In this document: piece by piece, positions 43,443 to 53,330 of the stretch | Numbering within the stretch: position 1 is the first letter of the stretch | How the letters are laid out: every line of letters begins with the position of its first letter | Source of the DNA: Flaviflexus salsibiostraticola | Lineage (GTDB): Bacteria; Actinomycetota; Actinomycetes; Actinomycetales; Actinomycetaceae | Assembly: GCF_003952265.1 (NCBI RefSeq) | Contig: NZ_CP034438.1 | Location: 186,001 to 250,000 of the forward strand | DNA: 64,000 nucleotides | Direction of reading: 5' to 3' | Made by a program: the position numbers and the translations under genes | The notes under the pieces: model-generated | The model's input: only the letters and a program-made list of their open reading frames with translations | Database searches by the model: none | Told to the model about the DNA's origin: nothing

Positions 43443-44867
43443 TCAGATGTCGAAGTAGAGCTCGAACTCGTGCGGATGCGGCCGCTGACGCAGCGGCTCG
43501 ATCTCGTACTTGTACTTGTACTCGATCCACGTATCGATGAGGTCCTGCGTGAACACGTCGCCCTCGAGGAGGAAGTCGCTGTCCTCGCGGAGGGCCTCAA
43601 GTGCAGCGTCGAGCGAGTGGGGCAGCTTCGCAATCTCTGCGTGCTCCTCCGGCGGCAGCTCGTAGAGATCCTTGTCGATCGGATCGGCCGGCTCGATGCG
43701 GTTCTTGATGCCGTCGATGCCGGCCATGAGCATCGCCGAGAACGCGAGGTACGGGTTCGAGGAGGGGTCGGGCACCCGGTACTCGATCCTCTTCGACTTC
43801 GGCGAGGTGCCGGTGACGGGGATGCGGATGCAGGCGGACCGGTTGCGCGCCGAGTAGACGAGGTTGACCGGCGCCTCGAAGCCGGGAACGAGGCGGTGGA
43901 AGGAGTTGACGGACGGGTTGGTGAAGGCGAGCAGCGCCGGGGCGTGCTTGAGCAGCCCGCCGATGTACCAGCGGGCAAGGTCGGACAGTCCGCCGTAGCC
44001 CCTCTCATCAGCGAACAGCGGATCGCCGTCCTTCCACAGCGACTGGTGGCAGTGCATGCCCGAGCCGTTGTCGCCGAAGATCGGCTTCGGCATGAAGGTG
44101 ACGGTCTTTCCCGCGTCCCACGCCACGTTCTTGATGATGTACTTAAACTTCATGAGGTTATCGGCCGCAGCCAGGAGCGTATCGAAGCGGTAGTTGATCT
44201 CCTGCTGGCCGGCGGTGCCGACCTCGTGGTGCGCGCGCTCGACCAAGAGCCCGGACTCCGCCATCACCCGGCACATCTCGTCGCGCAGATCGACGAACTG
44301 ATCGTTGGGGGAGACGGGGAAGTACCCGCCCTTCATGCGGGTCTTGTACCCCCGGTTGCCGCCCTCTTCTTCGCGGCCGGTGTTCCACCAGGCCTCGTTG
44401 GAGTTGATGTGGTAGTACGCCTCGTGCTCGTTTGTCTTGTACCGAATGTCGTCGAAGATATAGAACTCGGCTTCGGAGCCGAAGAAGACGGTGTCCGCGA
44501 TCCCGGTCGAGCGCAGGTAGGCCTCGGCCTTGGCCGCGATGTTGCGGGGGTCGCGTGAGTAGGCCTCGCCCGTGAACGGATCAACGATCGAGAAGTTGAC
44601 GACGAGGGTCTTCGCCTTACGGAAGGGGTCGATGTAGGCAGTCGTCACGTCCGGGATCAGCTTCATGTCGGATTCGTGGATTGCCTGGAAGCCGCGGATC
44701 GAGGAGCCGTCGAACATAAGGCCCTCGCTGAAGACGTCCTCGGAGAAGGTCTCTATGGGGATGTTGAAATGCTGCATGATTCCCGGCAGGTCACAGAACC
44801 TGACGTCGATGAACCGCACATTCTGCTCTTTGGTATAGGCGATGGCCTCGTCAGCATTCTCGAACAT
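43443..44867 (-). CDS. glnA: Type I glutamine synthetase GlnA1 (adenylylatable)
   Basis: This 474-residue GS-I beta enzyme condenses glutamate and ammonia. It has [61 protein letters not shown] and the loop around [16 protein letters not shown]. Tyr402 in the motif DLYELPPEE is the site modified by GlnE, encoded 1.2 kb away on the other strand. AGAGGAG precedes ATG 44867. A TATAGCAT -10-like sequence lies near 44905-44899. No clear GlnR box was seen. Confidence 0.96.
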   Translation of the reverse strand: MFENADEAIAYTKEQNVRFIDVRFCDLPGIMQHFNIPIETFSEDVFSEGLMFDGSSIRGFQAIHESDMKLIPDVTTAYIDPFRKAKTLVVNFSIVDPFTGEAYSRDPRNIAAKAEAYLRSTGIADTVFFGSEAEFYIFDDIRYKTNEHEAYYHINSNEAWWNTGREEEGGNRGYKTRMKGGYFPVSPNDQFVDLRDEMCRVMAESGLLVERAHHEVGTAGQQEINYRFDTLLAAADNLMKFKYIIKNVAWDAGKTVTFMPKPIFGDNGSGMHCHQSLWKDGDPLFADERGYGGLSDLARWYIGGLLKHAPALLAFTNPSVNSFHRLVPGFEAPVNLVYSARNRSACIRIPVTGTSPKSKRIEYRVPDPSSNPYLAFSAMLMAGIDGIKNRIEPADPIDKDLYELPPEEHAEIAKLPHSLDAALEALREDSDFLLEGDVFTQDLIDTWIEYKYKYEIEPLRQRPHPHEFELYFDI

Positions 44868-44988
44868 GATCTCTCCTCTTAGTGTGGGTCTATCGCTCAT
44901 GCTATAACCCGCAGGCGCTCGCGTGCGAGACCTGTTCAGGATCTGCCCCGGGAGTCGCGGGTGGACAAGGTGGTGAGACATGTGCCAG

Positions 44989-44994
44989 TAGGAT
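44989..44994 (+). promoter_or_regulatory. -10 box of a leaderless transcript (RDD gene)
   Basis: TAGGAT ends 7 nt before the ATG at 45002. Confidence 0.55.
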
Positions 44995-45001
44995 GATGGT
45001 C

Positions 45002-45352
45002 ATGCCCGACACACTTCCACTCGCGCCGTTGGGGCGCAGGATCATCGCGCTCGTCATCGACTGGCTGCTGGCCGTCTCGATCTCGGCAGGCTTCTTCGGC
45101 TACGACGAGTTCGCGACCCTCGGCATCTTCGCACTCATGTCGGTGCTCCTCATCGGAACGATAGGCGGCTCGATCGGCCACGTCATCGTCGGCATCGGCG
45201 TGCGTCGTGTGGACGGACGCGCCCCCGGCCCCCTGAGGGCACTCGGCCGTACGCTGCTGCTGTGCCTCGTGCTCCCCGCCATCTTCACCGTGCCGGATGG
45301 TCGCAGCTACCATGACGCACTCCTGGGGACGACAATCACCCGCGTCCGCTGA
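45002..45352 (+). CDS. RDD family membrane protein
   Basis: This 116-residue protein has three hydrophobic helices and the RDD pattern: LGRRIIALVIDWLLAVSIS at the start (Arg-Asp), GHVIVGIGVRRVDG in the middle and DGRSYHDALLGTTITR near the end (Asp-Asp type). The family is of unknown or varied transport function. It is divergent from glnA1, the same association as in mycobacteria. The mRNA seems leaderless. Confidence 0.85.
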   Translation: MPDTLPLAPLGRRIIALVIDWLLAVSISAGFFGYDEFATLGIFALMSVLLIGTIGGSIGHVIVGIGVRRVDGRAPGPLRALGRTLLLCLVLPAIFTVPDGRSYHDALLGTTITRVR

Positions 45353-45450
45353 CAGGCTCTGTGCGCACTCATAACGGTGCTCTGGAGGCTGGGCAGGATC
45401 GGCTGATGCGCAGGAGTCCAGTGCTCGAGCCGTTGATGTCAACAAGAGAA

Positions 45451-45479
45451 TGGAGGGACCCCGGGTCGGGATCCCTCCA
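45451..45479. terminator. Bidirectional terminator hairpin
   Basis: TGGAGGGA pairs with TCCCTCCA, with a further inner CCCG/CGGG stem, between the convergent RDD and DUF4191 genes. Confidence 0.7.
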
Positions 45480-45493
45480 TCACGCTCATAACT

Positions 45494-46192
45494 TTATCGG
45501 CCTCGTGCGGCCTTGCGGTCGGGCCTGACCTTGTACGGGTCAACGCCCTTCGGAACCGGCAGTGCGTTCGTCCTGATCGATTCGTAGCGCTTGGCGACGA
45601 CGGCGACCTCATTGTTGTTGAGCTTCTTGGGCAGCTTCTTGAGGCTTTTCATGAGCTTTGCCAGGCGAACCTGGTCGGGGTCCGTGCCGACGTGGAGTGC
45701 GTGGACGGGGACATTGGGGGCGATGCGACCGGCCTGTTTGCGCTCCTCATCGACGAGCTTCCGCACGCGGTCGACCGGGCCTTCGGTGACGAGGACGACG
45801 CCGGGCTTGCCGATGAGGCGGAACACCATGTCCTGGTGACGAGCATTGAACCGGACCGGCTCCTCTTGGAAGGTCCAGCCGCGGCGGATCCTGCCGATGA
45901 CGGCAGAGGCTGCTCCCGGAATCCCCTCCATCTGGCGATAGGAGGCGCTCTCGATGAAACGGGTGAGGGCCACCATCGTGAACATCGGGGCGAGGACGAC
46001 TGCGGAGATGGTCCACAGGATCCAGTTGTCGAGAAGAATGCCGGAGCCGATGAAGACGACGAGAGTGCCGACGAAGATGCCGATGAGAATCCACGGCAGC
46101 TTCGGGTAGGTCCTCGAGGCTATCCGGTAGCCGTCTCCGATGAGCTGATACCACTTGCGCTTGCCCTGAGCGTCCTTTTTGTCCTTAGCCAT
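45494..46192 (-). CDS. DUF4191 family membrane protein
   Basis: This 232-residue actinobacterial protein has a basic N-terminus (MAKDKKDAQGKRKWYQ), two helices at about 33-75 (LPWILIGIFVGTLVVFIG and ILWTISAVVLAPMF) and a long cytoplasmic C-terminal part that includes GRIRRGWTFQEEPV. DUF4191 genes sit near glnA1 in other actinobacteria, as here. Function is unknown. The start is supported by a TAGACT -10 ending 7 nt upstream, which lies within the end of the MFS gene. Confidence 0.85.
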   Translation of the reverse strand: MAKDKKDAQGKRKWYQLIGDGYRIASRTYPKLPWILIGIFVGTLVVFIGSGILLDNWILWTISAVVLAPMFTMVALTRFIESASYRQMEGIPGAASAVIGRIRRGWTFQEEPVRFNARHQDMVFRLIGKPGVVLVTEGPVDRVRKLVDEERKQAGRIAPNVPVHALHVGTDPDQVRLAKLMKSLKKLPKKLNNNEVAVVAKRYESIRTNALPVPKGVDPYKVRPDRKAARGR

Positions 46193-46199
46193 GGTCCCC

Positions 46200-46205
46200 A
46201 GTCTA
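46200..46205 (-). promoter_or_regulatory. -10 box of a leaderless transcript (DUF4191 gene)
   Basis: TAGACT on the minus strand overlaps the stop region of the upstream MFS gene and ends 7 nt before ATG 46192. Confidence 0.6.
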
Positions 46206-47393
46206 CCGTCCCCGATAGCGCAGGGCCGCCATGAGTCCTATGAGACCCATGACCGCACCCGAGGCGGAGGCCACCCAAAATCCGTAGGCGAGATCGAGCT
46301 TGAGGAGCTGGCCCGCCGAGGCCGCGCCGATCGCGACACCGCCCACATTGGTCGCACCCAGAAGCGTCATCGCCACCCCGTCACCGCCCTTCGGAGCCAG
46401 GCGGGACGCCAGGGTGAACATCGCCACAGAGGCCGGCCCAATCGCCAGGCCGAAGACGAAGAGAAGTCCGGCGAGCTGCCACGGCGTCTGAGCGAAGGGC
46501 GCGAGGGGGATGAGGAGGGCAAGTGCGACTCCGGAGACGAAGATCCGAGTGCCCTGGGAGATGCGCTCGGGGATGGCCACCGCCCCGAGGGCGGTGATCG
46601 CTGCGCCGACTCCCATCGCCGAGTAGATGAGACCCGCGTAGCTGGCCGACCCGAAGCTCACGGCAGCAGCCGTCGTCGACGTCTGCATCGAGCCGAAGTA
46701 CGAGCCGAGGAACATCATGGAGATGACTGCGGCCCAAACGAGGATGAAAGTGCGGGCGAGGGTCGGAGCCTTTTTGCGGCTCTCGCCCTGGGCGAGGGTG
46801 GGCACCGACCTGTGCAGGCCGAGTGCGGTGACGCAGGTCGCGGCAATGACAGCGGAGACGATGAGAGGCGCCTCGGGCGCAATGGCGGAGGCGAGGATGC
46901 CGACGATCGCCGGGCCGAGGACGAAGTTCATCTCGTCCGCCACGGTCTCGTACGACATCGCTGTCGTCAGCGCCTTCGGCGTGCGTGCGACCGAATACCA
47001 CCGCACCCTCATGAGCGCACCCACCGGCACGGTCGTCACGCCGACGAGCGCGCACATGACGAGAACGGCCCAGAAGGGCGCGTCTGCCGCATTGACGATG
47101 ACGAGGCCCGTGAGCAGAACGGCATTGGCAGGCCCGAGCAGGAGGAAGGGCAGTCGCTGTCCTGATCTGTCTGTCCACTGTCCGATGAGGGGCTGGCCGA
47201 TGCCCGTTGCAATCGCGAGGACTGCCGAGCTGATCGAGGCCTCTGCGATGCCGTGGTAATGCGTGACAAGCGTGAGCACACCGATGATGATCATCGACGT
47301 TGGAAGCCTGCCGACGAAGCCAAGTGGCATGAAAACCGGCCCCCAGAGGCGGGGGAGATCTTTATAGCTGGTGAATGACGAAAGTACGTTCAT
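46203..47393 (-). CDS. Major facilitator superfamily (MFS) transporter
   Basis: This 396-residue membrane protein has twelve predicted helices in two halves. The loop between helices 2 and 3 reads GQPLIGQWTDRSGQR, a recognisable MFS motif A, and VADEMNFVLGPAIVG lies in helix 5. It resembles sugar-efflux or drug-efflux members, but the substrate cannot be assigned. A stable hairpin lies just upstream between it and sucB, so it probably has its own promoter, though I found no clear -10. Confidence 0.85.
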   Translation of the reverse strand: MNVLSSFTSYKDLPRLWGPVFMPLGFVGRLPTSMIIIGVLTLVTHYHGIAEASISSAVLAIATGIGQPLIGQWTDRSGQRLPFLLLGPANAVLLTGLVIVNAADAPFWAVLVMCALVGVTTVPVGALMRVRWYSVARTPKALTTAMSYETVADEMNFVLGPAIVGILASAIAPEAPLIVSAVIAATCVTALGLHRSVPTLAQGESRKKAPTLARTFILVWAAVISMMFLGSYFGSMQTSTTAAAVSFGSASYAGLIYSAMGVGAAITALGAVAIPERISQGTRIFVSGVALALLIPLAPFAQTPWQLAGLLFVFGLAIGPASVAMFTLASRLAPKGGDGVAMTLLGATNVGGVAIGAASAGQLLKLDLAYGFWVASASGAVMGLIGLMAALRYRGR

Positions 47394-47403
47394 AACAGTG
47401 AAT

Positions 47404-47429
47404 GGGGGGTCTGCACGCGCAGACCCCCC
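47404..47429 (-). terminator. Terminator hairpin downstream of sucB
   Basis: Perfect 11-bp stem GGGGGGTCTGC/GCAGACCCCCC with loop ACGC, 20 nt after the sucB stop and 10 nt before the MFS start. Confidence 0.7.
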
Positions 47430-47449
47430 ATCATACTACTATGTGAGAC

Positions 47450-49246
47450 TCACAGCCCAACCTCTGCTGCGAAATCGCCCTCTTCGAGGCGCGCCTTCAC
47501 AGCAGAGAGGTACCGGCCCGCGTCCGCACCATCGATGAGACGGTGATCGTACGAGAGTGCCAGGTAGATGAAGCTGCGGATCCCGATCGACTCATTGCCG
47601 AACTCGTCCGTGACAACAGCCGGGCGCTTGTAGATCGTGCCGACGCCGAGGATCGCCGACTCGGGAGCGTTGACGATGGGAGTATCGAACAGCGCTCCGG
47701 CCGAGCCGGTGTTGGTGATCGTGAATGTGCCGCCCGACAGCTCATCCGGAGAGACGTTCCCCGAGCGGGTGCGCGACGCGAGGTCGACGACAGCCTTCGA
47801 GATGCCGGCAATGTTGAGGTCGCCCGCGTTCTTGATGACCGGGACCATGAGGCCGCGCTCCGTGTCGACCGCAATGCCGACGTTCTCGCGATCGAAGTAC
47901 TCGACCGACTTCTCGTCGACGATACGGGCGTTGATCTTCGGGTGGGCCTTGAGGGCCTCCGTCGCCGCCTTGATGAAGAACGGGAGGTAGGTGAGCTTGA
48001 TGCCCTCCGCTGCGTGGAACCTGTCCTTCGCAGCGGTGCGGATCGCCACGACCTTCGTCACGTCGACCTCGATGACCGTGGTGAGCTGGGCGGAGCCCTG
48101 GAGCGAGTCCATCATGCGCTTGGCGATGACCTGGCGCAGGCGGGACATCTTCTCTGTGGTGCCGCGCAGCGGCGAGGCAGCGGCAGCCTTCGCCGCCGGT
48201 GCGGCCGGGGCCGACTTCTGCGACGCCGCCTCGGCGGCCTTCCGCTCGGCCTCTTCGGCTGCCTTCTTCGCCGCCTCGGCCGCAGCCTCGATGTCCTGTC
48301 GGCGGATGCGACCGCCGACGCCAGTTCCCTCGACGGAGTCGAGGTCAACGTCGAGCTCGCGAGCGAGCTTGCGGACGATCGGAGTCACGTACGCGCCGGA
48401 GGCGGAATCCGCAGCGGAGACAGGCTCCACATCCTCGGTGTCGGCCTTCGGCTCGGAGTCCGTCTTCTGATCAGCGGTGTCCTCGGGCTTCTCCTCGCCG
48501 AGCTCCTCCTCTTCGGCGGGTGCGTCGCCGGGTGCGACCTGCTCACCGGAGGGGGCCTCCTCGATCGCCTTATCCTCGCCGGCGGGCGCGGACGACGCCT
48601 CGGAGGACTTGGGCGAACCTGATCCGATGATGGCGAGAGCGGCGCCGACCTCGACGGTCTCATCCTCACCGACAAGAATCTCGAGGAGCGTGCCGGCGAC
48701 GGGGGAGGGGACCTCGGTATCGACCTTGTCGGTCGAGACCTCGAGCAGCGGCTCGTCGACCTCGACGGTGTCGCCCACTTCCTTCAGCCACTGGGTCACA
48801 GTGCCCTCGGTGACCGACTCGCCCAGTGCGGGCATCGGAACCTTCTCACCCTCGGAAGAACCCGACTTCTGAGCCGGAGCCTCCTCCTCGGCAGGCTCCT
48901 CAGCCTGGGACTGCTCAACGGCGGGCTCTTCAGCCTGGGACTGCTCAACGGCGGGCTCCTCAGCAGGCTCGTCGGCCTCGCCGGTGTCGTCGGATTCGCC
49001 CGAACCCGAACCGTCGCCGATGTAGGCGAGGATGGCGCCGACCTCGACGGTCTCATCCTCTTCGACGACGATCTTCTCCAGGACGCCGGCGACGGGGGAG
49101 GGGACCTCGGTATCGACCTTGTCGGTCGAGACCTCGAGCAGCGGCTCGTCGACCTCGACGGTGTCGCCCACTTCCTTGAGCCACTGGGTGACGGTGCCGT
49201 CCGTGACGGACTCGCCGAGCGCCGGCATCTTGATTGCTTCAGACAT
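47450..49246 (-). CDS. sucB: Dihydrolipoamide acyltransferase (E2 of a 2-oxoacid dehydrogenase)
   Basis: This 598-residue E2 has two lipoyl domains (residues 1-77 and 134-209, lipoyl lysines Lys43 and Lys174 in DKV motifs), Glu/Ala/Pro-rich linkers, a peripheral subunit-binding domain ([19 protein letters not shown], about 285-325) and the catalytic domain ending [16 protein letters not shown] with the active-site His. In actinobacteria such proteins are annotated SucB but generally serve pyruvate dehydrogenase. AAGGAG precedes the ATG, 20 nt after lpdA. lipA and lipB are not adjacent. Confidence 0.93.
   Translation of the reverse strand: MSEAIKMPALGESVTDGTVTQWLKEVGDTVEVDEPLLEVSTDKVDTEVPSPVAGVLEKIVVEEDETVEVGAILAYIGDGSGSGESDDTGEADEPAEEPAVEQSQAEEPAVEQSQAEEPAEEEAPAQKSGSSEGEKVPMPALGESVTEGTVTQWLKEVGDTVEVDEPLLEVSTDKVDTEVPSPVAGTLLEILVGEDETVEVGAALAIIGSGSPKSSEASSAPAGEDKAIEEAPSGEQVAPGDAPAEEEELGEEKPEDTADQKTDSEPKADTEDVEPVSAADSASGAYVTPIVRKLARELDVDLDSVEGTGVGGRIRRQDIEAAAEAAKKAAEEAERKAAEAASQKSAPAAPAAKAAAASPLRGTTEKMSRLRQVIAKRMMDSLQGSAQLTTVIEVDVTKVVAIRTAAKDRFHAAEGIKLTYLPFFIKAATEALKAHPKINARIVDEKSVEYFDRENVGIAVDTERGLMVPVIKNAGDLNIAGISKAVVDLASRTRSGNVSPDELSGGTFTITNTGSAGALFDTPIVNAPESAILGVGTIYKRPAVVTDEFGNESIGIRSFIYLALSYDHRLIDGADAGRYLSAVKARLEEGDFAAEVGL
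48901..48960 (-). repeat. 30-bp tandem duplication in the sucB linker
   Basis: Units 48901-48930 and 48931-48960 are identical at 29 of 30 bases and encode the repeated linker decapeptide [10 protein letters not shown]. Confidence 0.9.
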
Positions 49247-49266
49247 GTTCTCGTCTCCTTGAGCTC

Positions 49267-50646
49267 TTAGTTGTGGGTGTGCAGCGGCTTGCCGGCGAGT
49301 GCGAGGATGGCCTCGCCGACGGCCTCATTCTGCGTGGGGTGGGCGTGGATGAGGCCCTCGAAATCTTCGGGGAATGCTTCCCAGGCGACCATGAGCTGGC
49401 CTTCGCCGACCTGCTCGCCCATGCGGGCGCCGATCGCGTGGAAGCCGACGATGGGGCCGTCCTTCTCGCGCACGAGCTTGACGAAACCGGCCGTGCCGAG
49501 CATCTGCGACTTGCCGTTGCCCGCGAGGTTGAACTCGACGGTCTCGATGTTCTCCTTGCCGTACTTCTCCTCGGCCGTGTCCTGGTTGAGGCCGACGGAG
49601 GAGACCTCCGGGTTGGTGTAGGTGACGCGCGGGATGAGGTGCTCTTCGATCGCCTTCGGCTCGAGGCCGGCGATCTCCTCTGCCACGAAGATGCCGTGGA
49701 GGAAGCCGCGGTGCGCGAGCTGGAGGCCGGGGACGATGTCGCCGACGGCGTAGATGTTGCCGACACCCGTGTGGAGACGCTCGTTTGCGATGACGAAGCC
49801 GCGCTCCATGGGGATGCCCTGCTCCTCGTAGCCGAGGTTCGCGGTCGAGGGGCCGCGGCCGACTGCGACGAGGAGGTAGGAGGCCTCGTAGCTGGCGCCG
49901 TCCTGCGTGTAGACCTTGACGCCGTTCTCGTTCTGCTCGACGCGATCGAACATCGTCTTCGTCTTGAACGCGATCTTGCGCTTGCGGAAGGCGCGCTCGA
50001 GCGCCTTCGAGATGGCGGGGTCCTCATTGGGGACGAGGTTCGGCAGTCCTTCGATGATGGTCACCTCAGCGCCGAGCGAGCGCCAGGCGGATGCCATCTC
50101 GGAGCCGATGACGCCGCCACCGAGGACGATGACCGACTCGGGGACCTCGTCGAGCTGGAGGGCCTGATCGGAGGTGATGACGCGACCCTCAATCGGCAGG
50201 CCGGGGAGGGACTTCGAGTAGGAGCCCGTGGCGAGGATGATGTTCTTGCCCTTGAGGACGCGATCGCCGACCTGGACGGTGTCCTTGCCGGTCAGGCGGC
50301 CCCAGCCCTCGATGGTCTCGATGTTGCGCGAGGCGACGAGACCGGTGAGGCCCTTGTACATGCGGGAGACGACGCCGTCCTTGTAGGCGTTGAGCGCCGA
50401 CATGTCGATTCCCTCGAGGCTGGCCTTCACACCGACGTTGGCGCCGTCACGGACCTCGTCGGCGACGTCCGCCGCGTGCAGCAGCGCCTTCGTCGGGATG
50501 CAGCCGCGGTGGAGGCAGGTTCCGCCCACTTTGTCGCCCTCGACGAGCGCCACCTTCATCCCCAGCTGCCCGGCGCGGAGTGCGGCGGCGTAGCCGCCCG
50601 ATCCCGCCCCAAGGATGACAATGTCAAATTCCTGCGTGTCAGCCAC
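49267..50646 (-). CDS. lpdA: Dihydrolipoyl dehydrogenase (E3)
   Basis: This 459-residue flavoprotein reoxidises lipoyl groups. It has the FAD motif [14 protein letters not shown], the redox disulfide Cys44-Cys49 in [16 protein letters not shown], an NAD motif [14 protein letters not shown] and the C-terminal catalytic His in [14 protein letters not shown] start it at GTG 50646, which has GAGGGAG 7 nt upstream and gives [13 protein letters not shown]; the earlier ATG lacks such a site. It is cotranscribed with sucB. Confidence 0.95.
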   Translation of the reverse strand: MADTQEFDIVILGAGSGGYAAALRAGQLGMKVALVEGDKVGGTCLHRGCIPTKALLHAADVADEVRDGANVGVKASLEGIDMSALNAYKDGVVSRMYKGLTGLVASRNIETIEGWGRLTGKDTVQVGDRVLKGKNIILATGSYSKSLPGLPIEGRVITSDQALQLDEVPESVIVLGGGVIGSEMASAWRSLGAEVTIIEGLPNLVPNEDPAISKALERAFRKRKIAFKTKTMFDRVEQNENGVKVYTQDGASYEASYLLVAVGRGPSTANLGYEEQGIPMERGFVIANERLHTGVGNIYAVGDIVPGLQLAHRGFLHGIFVAEEIAGLEPKAIEEHLIPRVTYTNPEVSSVGLNQDTAEEKYGKENIETVEFNLAGNGKSQMLGTAGFVKLVREKDGPIVGFHAIGARMGEQVGEGQLMVAWEAFPEDFEGLIHAHPTQNEAVGEAILALAGKPLHTHN

Positions 50647-50771
50647 GTAGATCTCCCTCGATATCAAAAGTGGAGCGGCCGAATGGCCGCATTACTCACC
50701 GATCATTGTTCCACTTTCTGGGCCGAACGTCATGGCTGTTCCTAGATGTTCGTCTCATTGCGGAAGCAACG

Positions 50772-50777
50772 TACAAT
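50772..50777 (+). promoter_or_regulatory. -10 box of a leaderless transcript
   Basis: TACAAT ends 6 nt before ATG 50784; no ribosome site is present. Confidence 0.55.
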
Positions 50778-50783
50778 CCACCC

Positions 50784-51083
50784 ATGGGAATCTTCTCTCG
50801 ATTCAGCGGCGGTGCGTCCAGTGAGCGGCGACAGGCGACGATGGAGCATTTCACACACTTCGTCGAGACCCGCAAAGGCGTCGAAGCCTACCTGGAGCCG
50901 GCCGGAGCTCGAGAACCCATGGCCCTTATCCTCGTCGCCCGCGACGGGGAGTGGACGCGCCGCAAGGTGCCGAACGCGCGTGAGGCGGCGAAGCTCGCCA
51001 CCGACCTTGGCCTGCCATTCTACGAGATCATCCGCACGGGGTACCCCCAGCGGATGAGGGAATGGTCGGCCCGCAACAAATAA
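50784..51083 (+). CDS. Conserved actinobacterial hypothetical protein beside lpdA
   Basis: This 99-residue soluble protein (MGIFSRFSGG start, then FVETRKGVEAYLEP, ARDGEWTRRKVPN and YEIIRTGYPQRMREW) belongs to a small conserved actinobacterial family of unknown function often found divergent from lpdA, as here. A frame extension to 50670 is not supported. No catalytic motif is evident. Confidence 0.8.
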   Translation: MGIFSRFSGGASSERRQATMEHFTHFVETRKGVEAYLEPAGAREPMALILVARDGEWTRRKVPNAREAAKLATDLGLPFYEIIRTGYPQRMREWSARNK

Positions 51084-51358
51084 AGCGAGCGGCCCCGAAC
51101 ACCCACGGCAGCCCTCATGATTCGCTCTGACGGATCAATCGGATTGCAGCCGGCGGCGTCCGACCGGGCTCATGACAGTCGGGCGTTCGACCATCGGCGT
51201 GGCGGGCCTTGCCGCGAGAGTGCCCTCGTTGCCATCACCGTACCCATGTCGCCCAGACGCGAACATGGCCACCCCGGCACGCGAAACGGGCGGGGTCGGG
51301 GTCATTTCTTGACCCGTCACCCGCCCGCTGCGTGACAGACGCAACAGCGCTCACGCTG

Positions 51359-52840
51359 TTATTCGACGTCGGCCGTGTTCATTCCCGCCCATGCGAGGAG
51401 CGTCTGGACTGCGTGGCCGGTGCCGCCCTTCGGGGTCGAGCCGAACGGTCCCTCCTCGTTGAACGAGGGGCCGGCGAGGTCGATGTGCGCCCACGGCGTC
51501 GACCCCACGTACTCGGCGAGGAATAGGCCGGCGGTCAGCATGCCGCCGCCGCGTCCGCCCGAGTTCTTCGTATCGGCGATCTCCGACTTGAGCGACTTCT
51601 TGAGGTGGTCGGGCAGCGGCATCGGCCACATGTCCTCGCCGACCTCATCCGCGGCCTCGACGATCTCGTTGCGCACGGCATCGGAGCCCATGACACCCGA
51701 GATCCGGTCGCCGAGGGCGATGATCTGCGCGCCGGTCAGCGTCGCGATGTCGACCACCGCATCGGGATTCTCCTCGACGGCCTTCGCGAGTCCGTCGCCC
51801 AGCACGAGGCGACCCTCGGCGTCCGTGTTGTTGACCTCGACGGTGCGCCCCGAGTACATCGTGATGACATCGCCCGGGCGGGTAGCCGTCCCGGACGGCA
51901 TGTTCTCGGCGAGGCACAGCCAGCCGACCAGGTTGACCTTGAGCGACAGACGCGAGGCGGCGACAATCGTCTCGAGGACGGTGGCGGCACCGGTCATGTC
52001 CGTCTTCATCGTCTCCATCGATTTCGGCGGCTTGAGCGACAGGCCTCCCGAATCGAACGTGATGCCCTTACCCACGAGGGCGAGCTTCTTCTGCGCCCCA
52101 CGCGGCTTGTACTCGATGCGGACGAGACGGGGCGGGTTGGCTGAGCCGCGGCCGACGCCGAGGATGCCGCCGAAGCCCTCCTTCTCGAGGTCCTTCTCAT
52201 CCCAGACCTTGACGGTCAGGCCCTTCTCGGACGCTCCGTAGGTAGCCGCACGGTCCGCGAAGTTCGCGGGTGTGAGGTCGGCGGCCGTCGTGTTGACGAG
52301 GCTGCGCACCGCGCACACCGCGTCGGCCACCACGGCGGCCTCGGTCGCGAGCGCGTCGAGCTCGTCCTTCTTCAGCCTGCCGGAGGAGACGACGGTGATC
52401 GTCTCGGACGGGGCGGGCATGACCTTGTAGTCCTCGAACGTGTACGCGCCGAGGAGTCCTCCGAGACCGGCCTGATAGATCGAGTCGGGATCGTCGAGGG
52501 GAGAGGCGAGGGCGATGGTCGCCGCACCGGTCAGGCCGCGGACAGCCGAGCCGAAGGTTTCCCTCAGGTCGATCGCCTCGACTCGGTCGGCGGGCTTGCC
52601 GACGCCGGCGAAGGCGAGGGTCTCGGCCGCGAAGCCGGCAGGGGCGGGAATGCGGGCCAGAGAGCCGGCACTGCCGGAGAATCCGATCTTCGGAAGCAGC
52701 TCGTCGAGGGACCGGAGGACCTTCGAGGACAGCGAGTCCGCAAGAACATGGACTCCATCCTCCCCGGTGACGACGGGCAGAACCAGGACGTCGGAATTAG
52801 TCTTGTCAGGGGCTTGTTGAATAAAGTTCAGTTCAGACAC
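51359..52840 (-). CDS. pepA: Leucyl aminopeptidase (M17)
   Basis: This 493-residue cytosolic aminopeptidase has the M17 signature NTDAEGRLVLGDGLAKA with two metal ligands and catalytic Arg, the lysine motif GKGITFDSGGLSLKP and DMTGAATVLE. Its N-terminal domain is poorly conserved as usual. I choose GTG 52840 because a TATGAT -10 ends 7 nt upstream; the ATGs at 52852/52849 lie within that box. The mRNA would be leaderless. A hairpin AACAGCG/CGCTGTT (51343-51360) overlaps the stop. Confidence 0.94.
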   Translation of the reverse strand: MSELNFIQQAPDKTNSDVLVLPVVTGEDGVHVLADSLSSKVLRSLDELLPKIGFSGSAGSLARIPAPAGFAAETLAFAGVGKPADRVEAIDLRETFGSAVRGLTGAATIALASPLDDPDSIYQAGLGGLLGAYTFEDYKVMPAPSETITVVSSGRLKKDELDALATEAAVVADAVCAVRSLVNTTAADLTPANFADRAATYGASEKGLTVKVWDEKDLEKEGFGGILGVGRGSANPPRLVRIEYKPRGAQKKLALVGKGITFDSGGLSLKPPKSMETMKTDMTGAATVLETIVAASRLSLKVNLVGWLCLAENMPSGTATRPGDVITMYSGRTVEVNNTDAEGRLVLGDGLAKAVEENPDAVVDIATLTGAQIIALGDRISGVMGSDAVRNEIVEAADEVGEDMWPMPLPDHLKKSLKSEIADTKNSGGRGGGMLTAGLFLAEYVGSTPWAHIDLAGPSFNEEGPFGSTPKGGTGHAVQTLLAWAGMNTADVE

Positions 52841-52847
52841 GACTATC

Positions 52848-52853
52848 ATCATA
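52848..52853 (-). promoter_or_regulatory. -10 box of a leaderless transcript (pepA)
   Basis: TATGAT on the minus strand, ending 7 nt before GTG 52840. Confidence 0.6.
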
Positions 52854-52875
52854 GCCGGGACAGAAGGAGGGTGCC

Positions 52876-53313
52876 GTGGATCAAGGCTCGCAGTCCGGTG
52901 GACTGCACGACAGCCGACGCTCAGCCCTCGGCTGGGCCCGCGTCCTGCTCTTCATCATCATTGCCTTCGCGGCCGCCTTCGTCTGGCTCGGCATCGTCGG
53001 TGCGACGAGCGCGTTCCTCAACTCGCTCCCCGGCACCGCCGTCCTCACGCTCGTCGCCGCCGTCGTCTGGTCGCTCATGGCCGCCGGCATCGTCCATAAC
53101 GGCCGCCGCATGCGCCGGATCGCGTGGGCGGCCGCCGCTGTCAACGTCATCATCCCGATCATCGACCTGTGGGCGGCGATGCCTCTCGACACGTGGAGTC
53201 CATGGCGGTCGGGCGGGGTCGCCTACTGGTACATTCCCACGCTCGTCGCGGCCGTCACTCTCTGGTGGCTCTACCATTCGTCACCCGCACGCCTGGCCCA
53301 GCAGAACGGGTAG
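52876..53313 (+). CDS. Hypothetical four-helix membrane protein
   Basis: This 145-residue protein has four hydrophobic segments (VLLFIIIAFAAAFVWLG, VLTLVAAVVWSLMAAG, AWAAAAVNVIIPIIDLW and IPTLVAAVTLWWLY). The GTG start has AGGAGGG upstream. It lies immediately before pyrD and diverges from pepA. I recognise no specific family; similar small membrane proteins are common beside actinobacterial pyrD. Confidence 0.72.
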   Translation: MDQGSQSGGLHDSRRSALGWARVLLFIIIAFAAAFVWLGIVGATSAFLNSLPGTAVLTLVAAVVWSLMAAGIVHNGRRMRRIAWAAAAVNVIIPIIDLWAAMPLDTWSPWRSGGVAYWYIPTLVAAVTLWWLYHSSPARLAQQNG

Positions 53314-53318
53314 CCCGG

Positions 53319-53324
53319 TAGACT
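53319..53324 (+). promoter_or_regulatory. -10 box of a leaderless transcript (pyrD)
   Basis: TAGACT ends 6 nt before the GTG at 53331, within the 17-nt gap after the preceding stop. Confidence 0.6.
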
Positions 53325-53330
53325 GATCGG

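Noticed and set aside
51084..51358. Possible small gene between the lpdA-side hypothetical and pepA
   Set aside because: Open frames lack ribosome sites and protein-like composition; only a hairpin at the pepA stop is evident.
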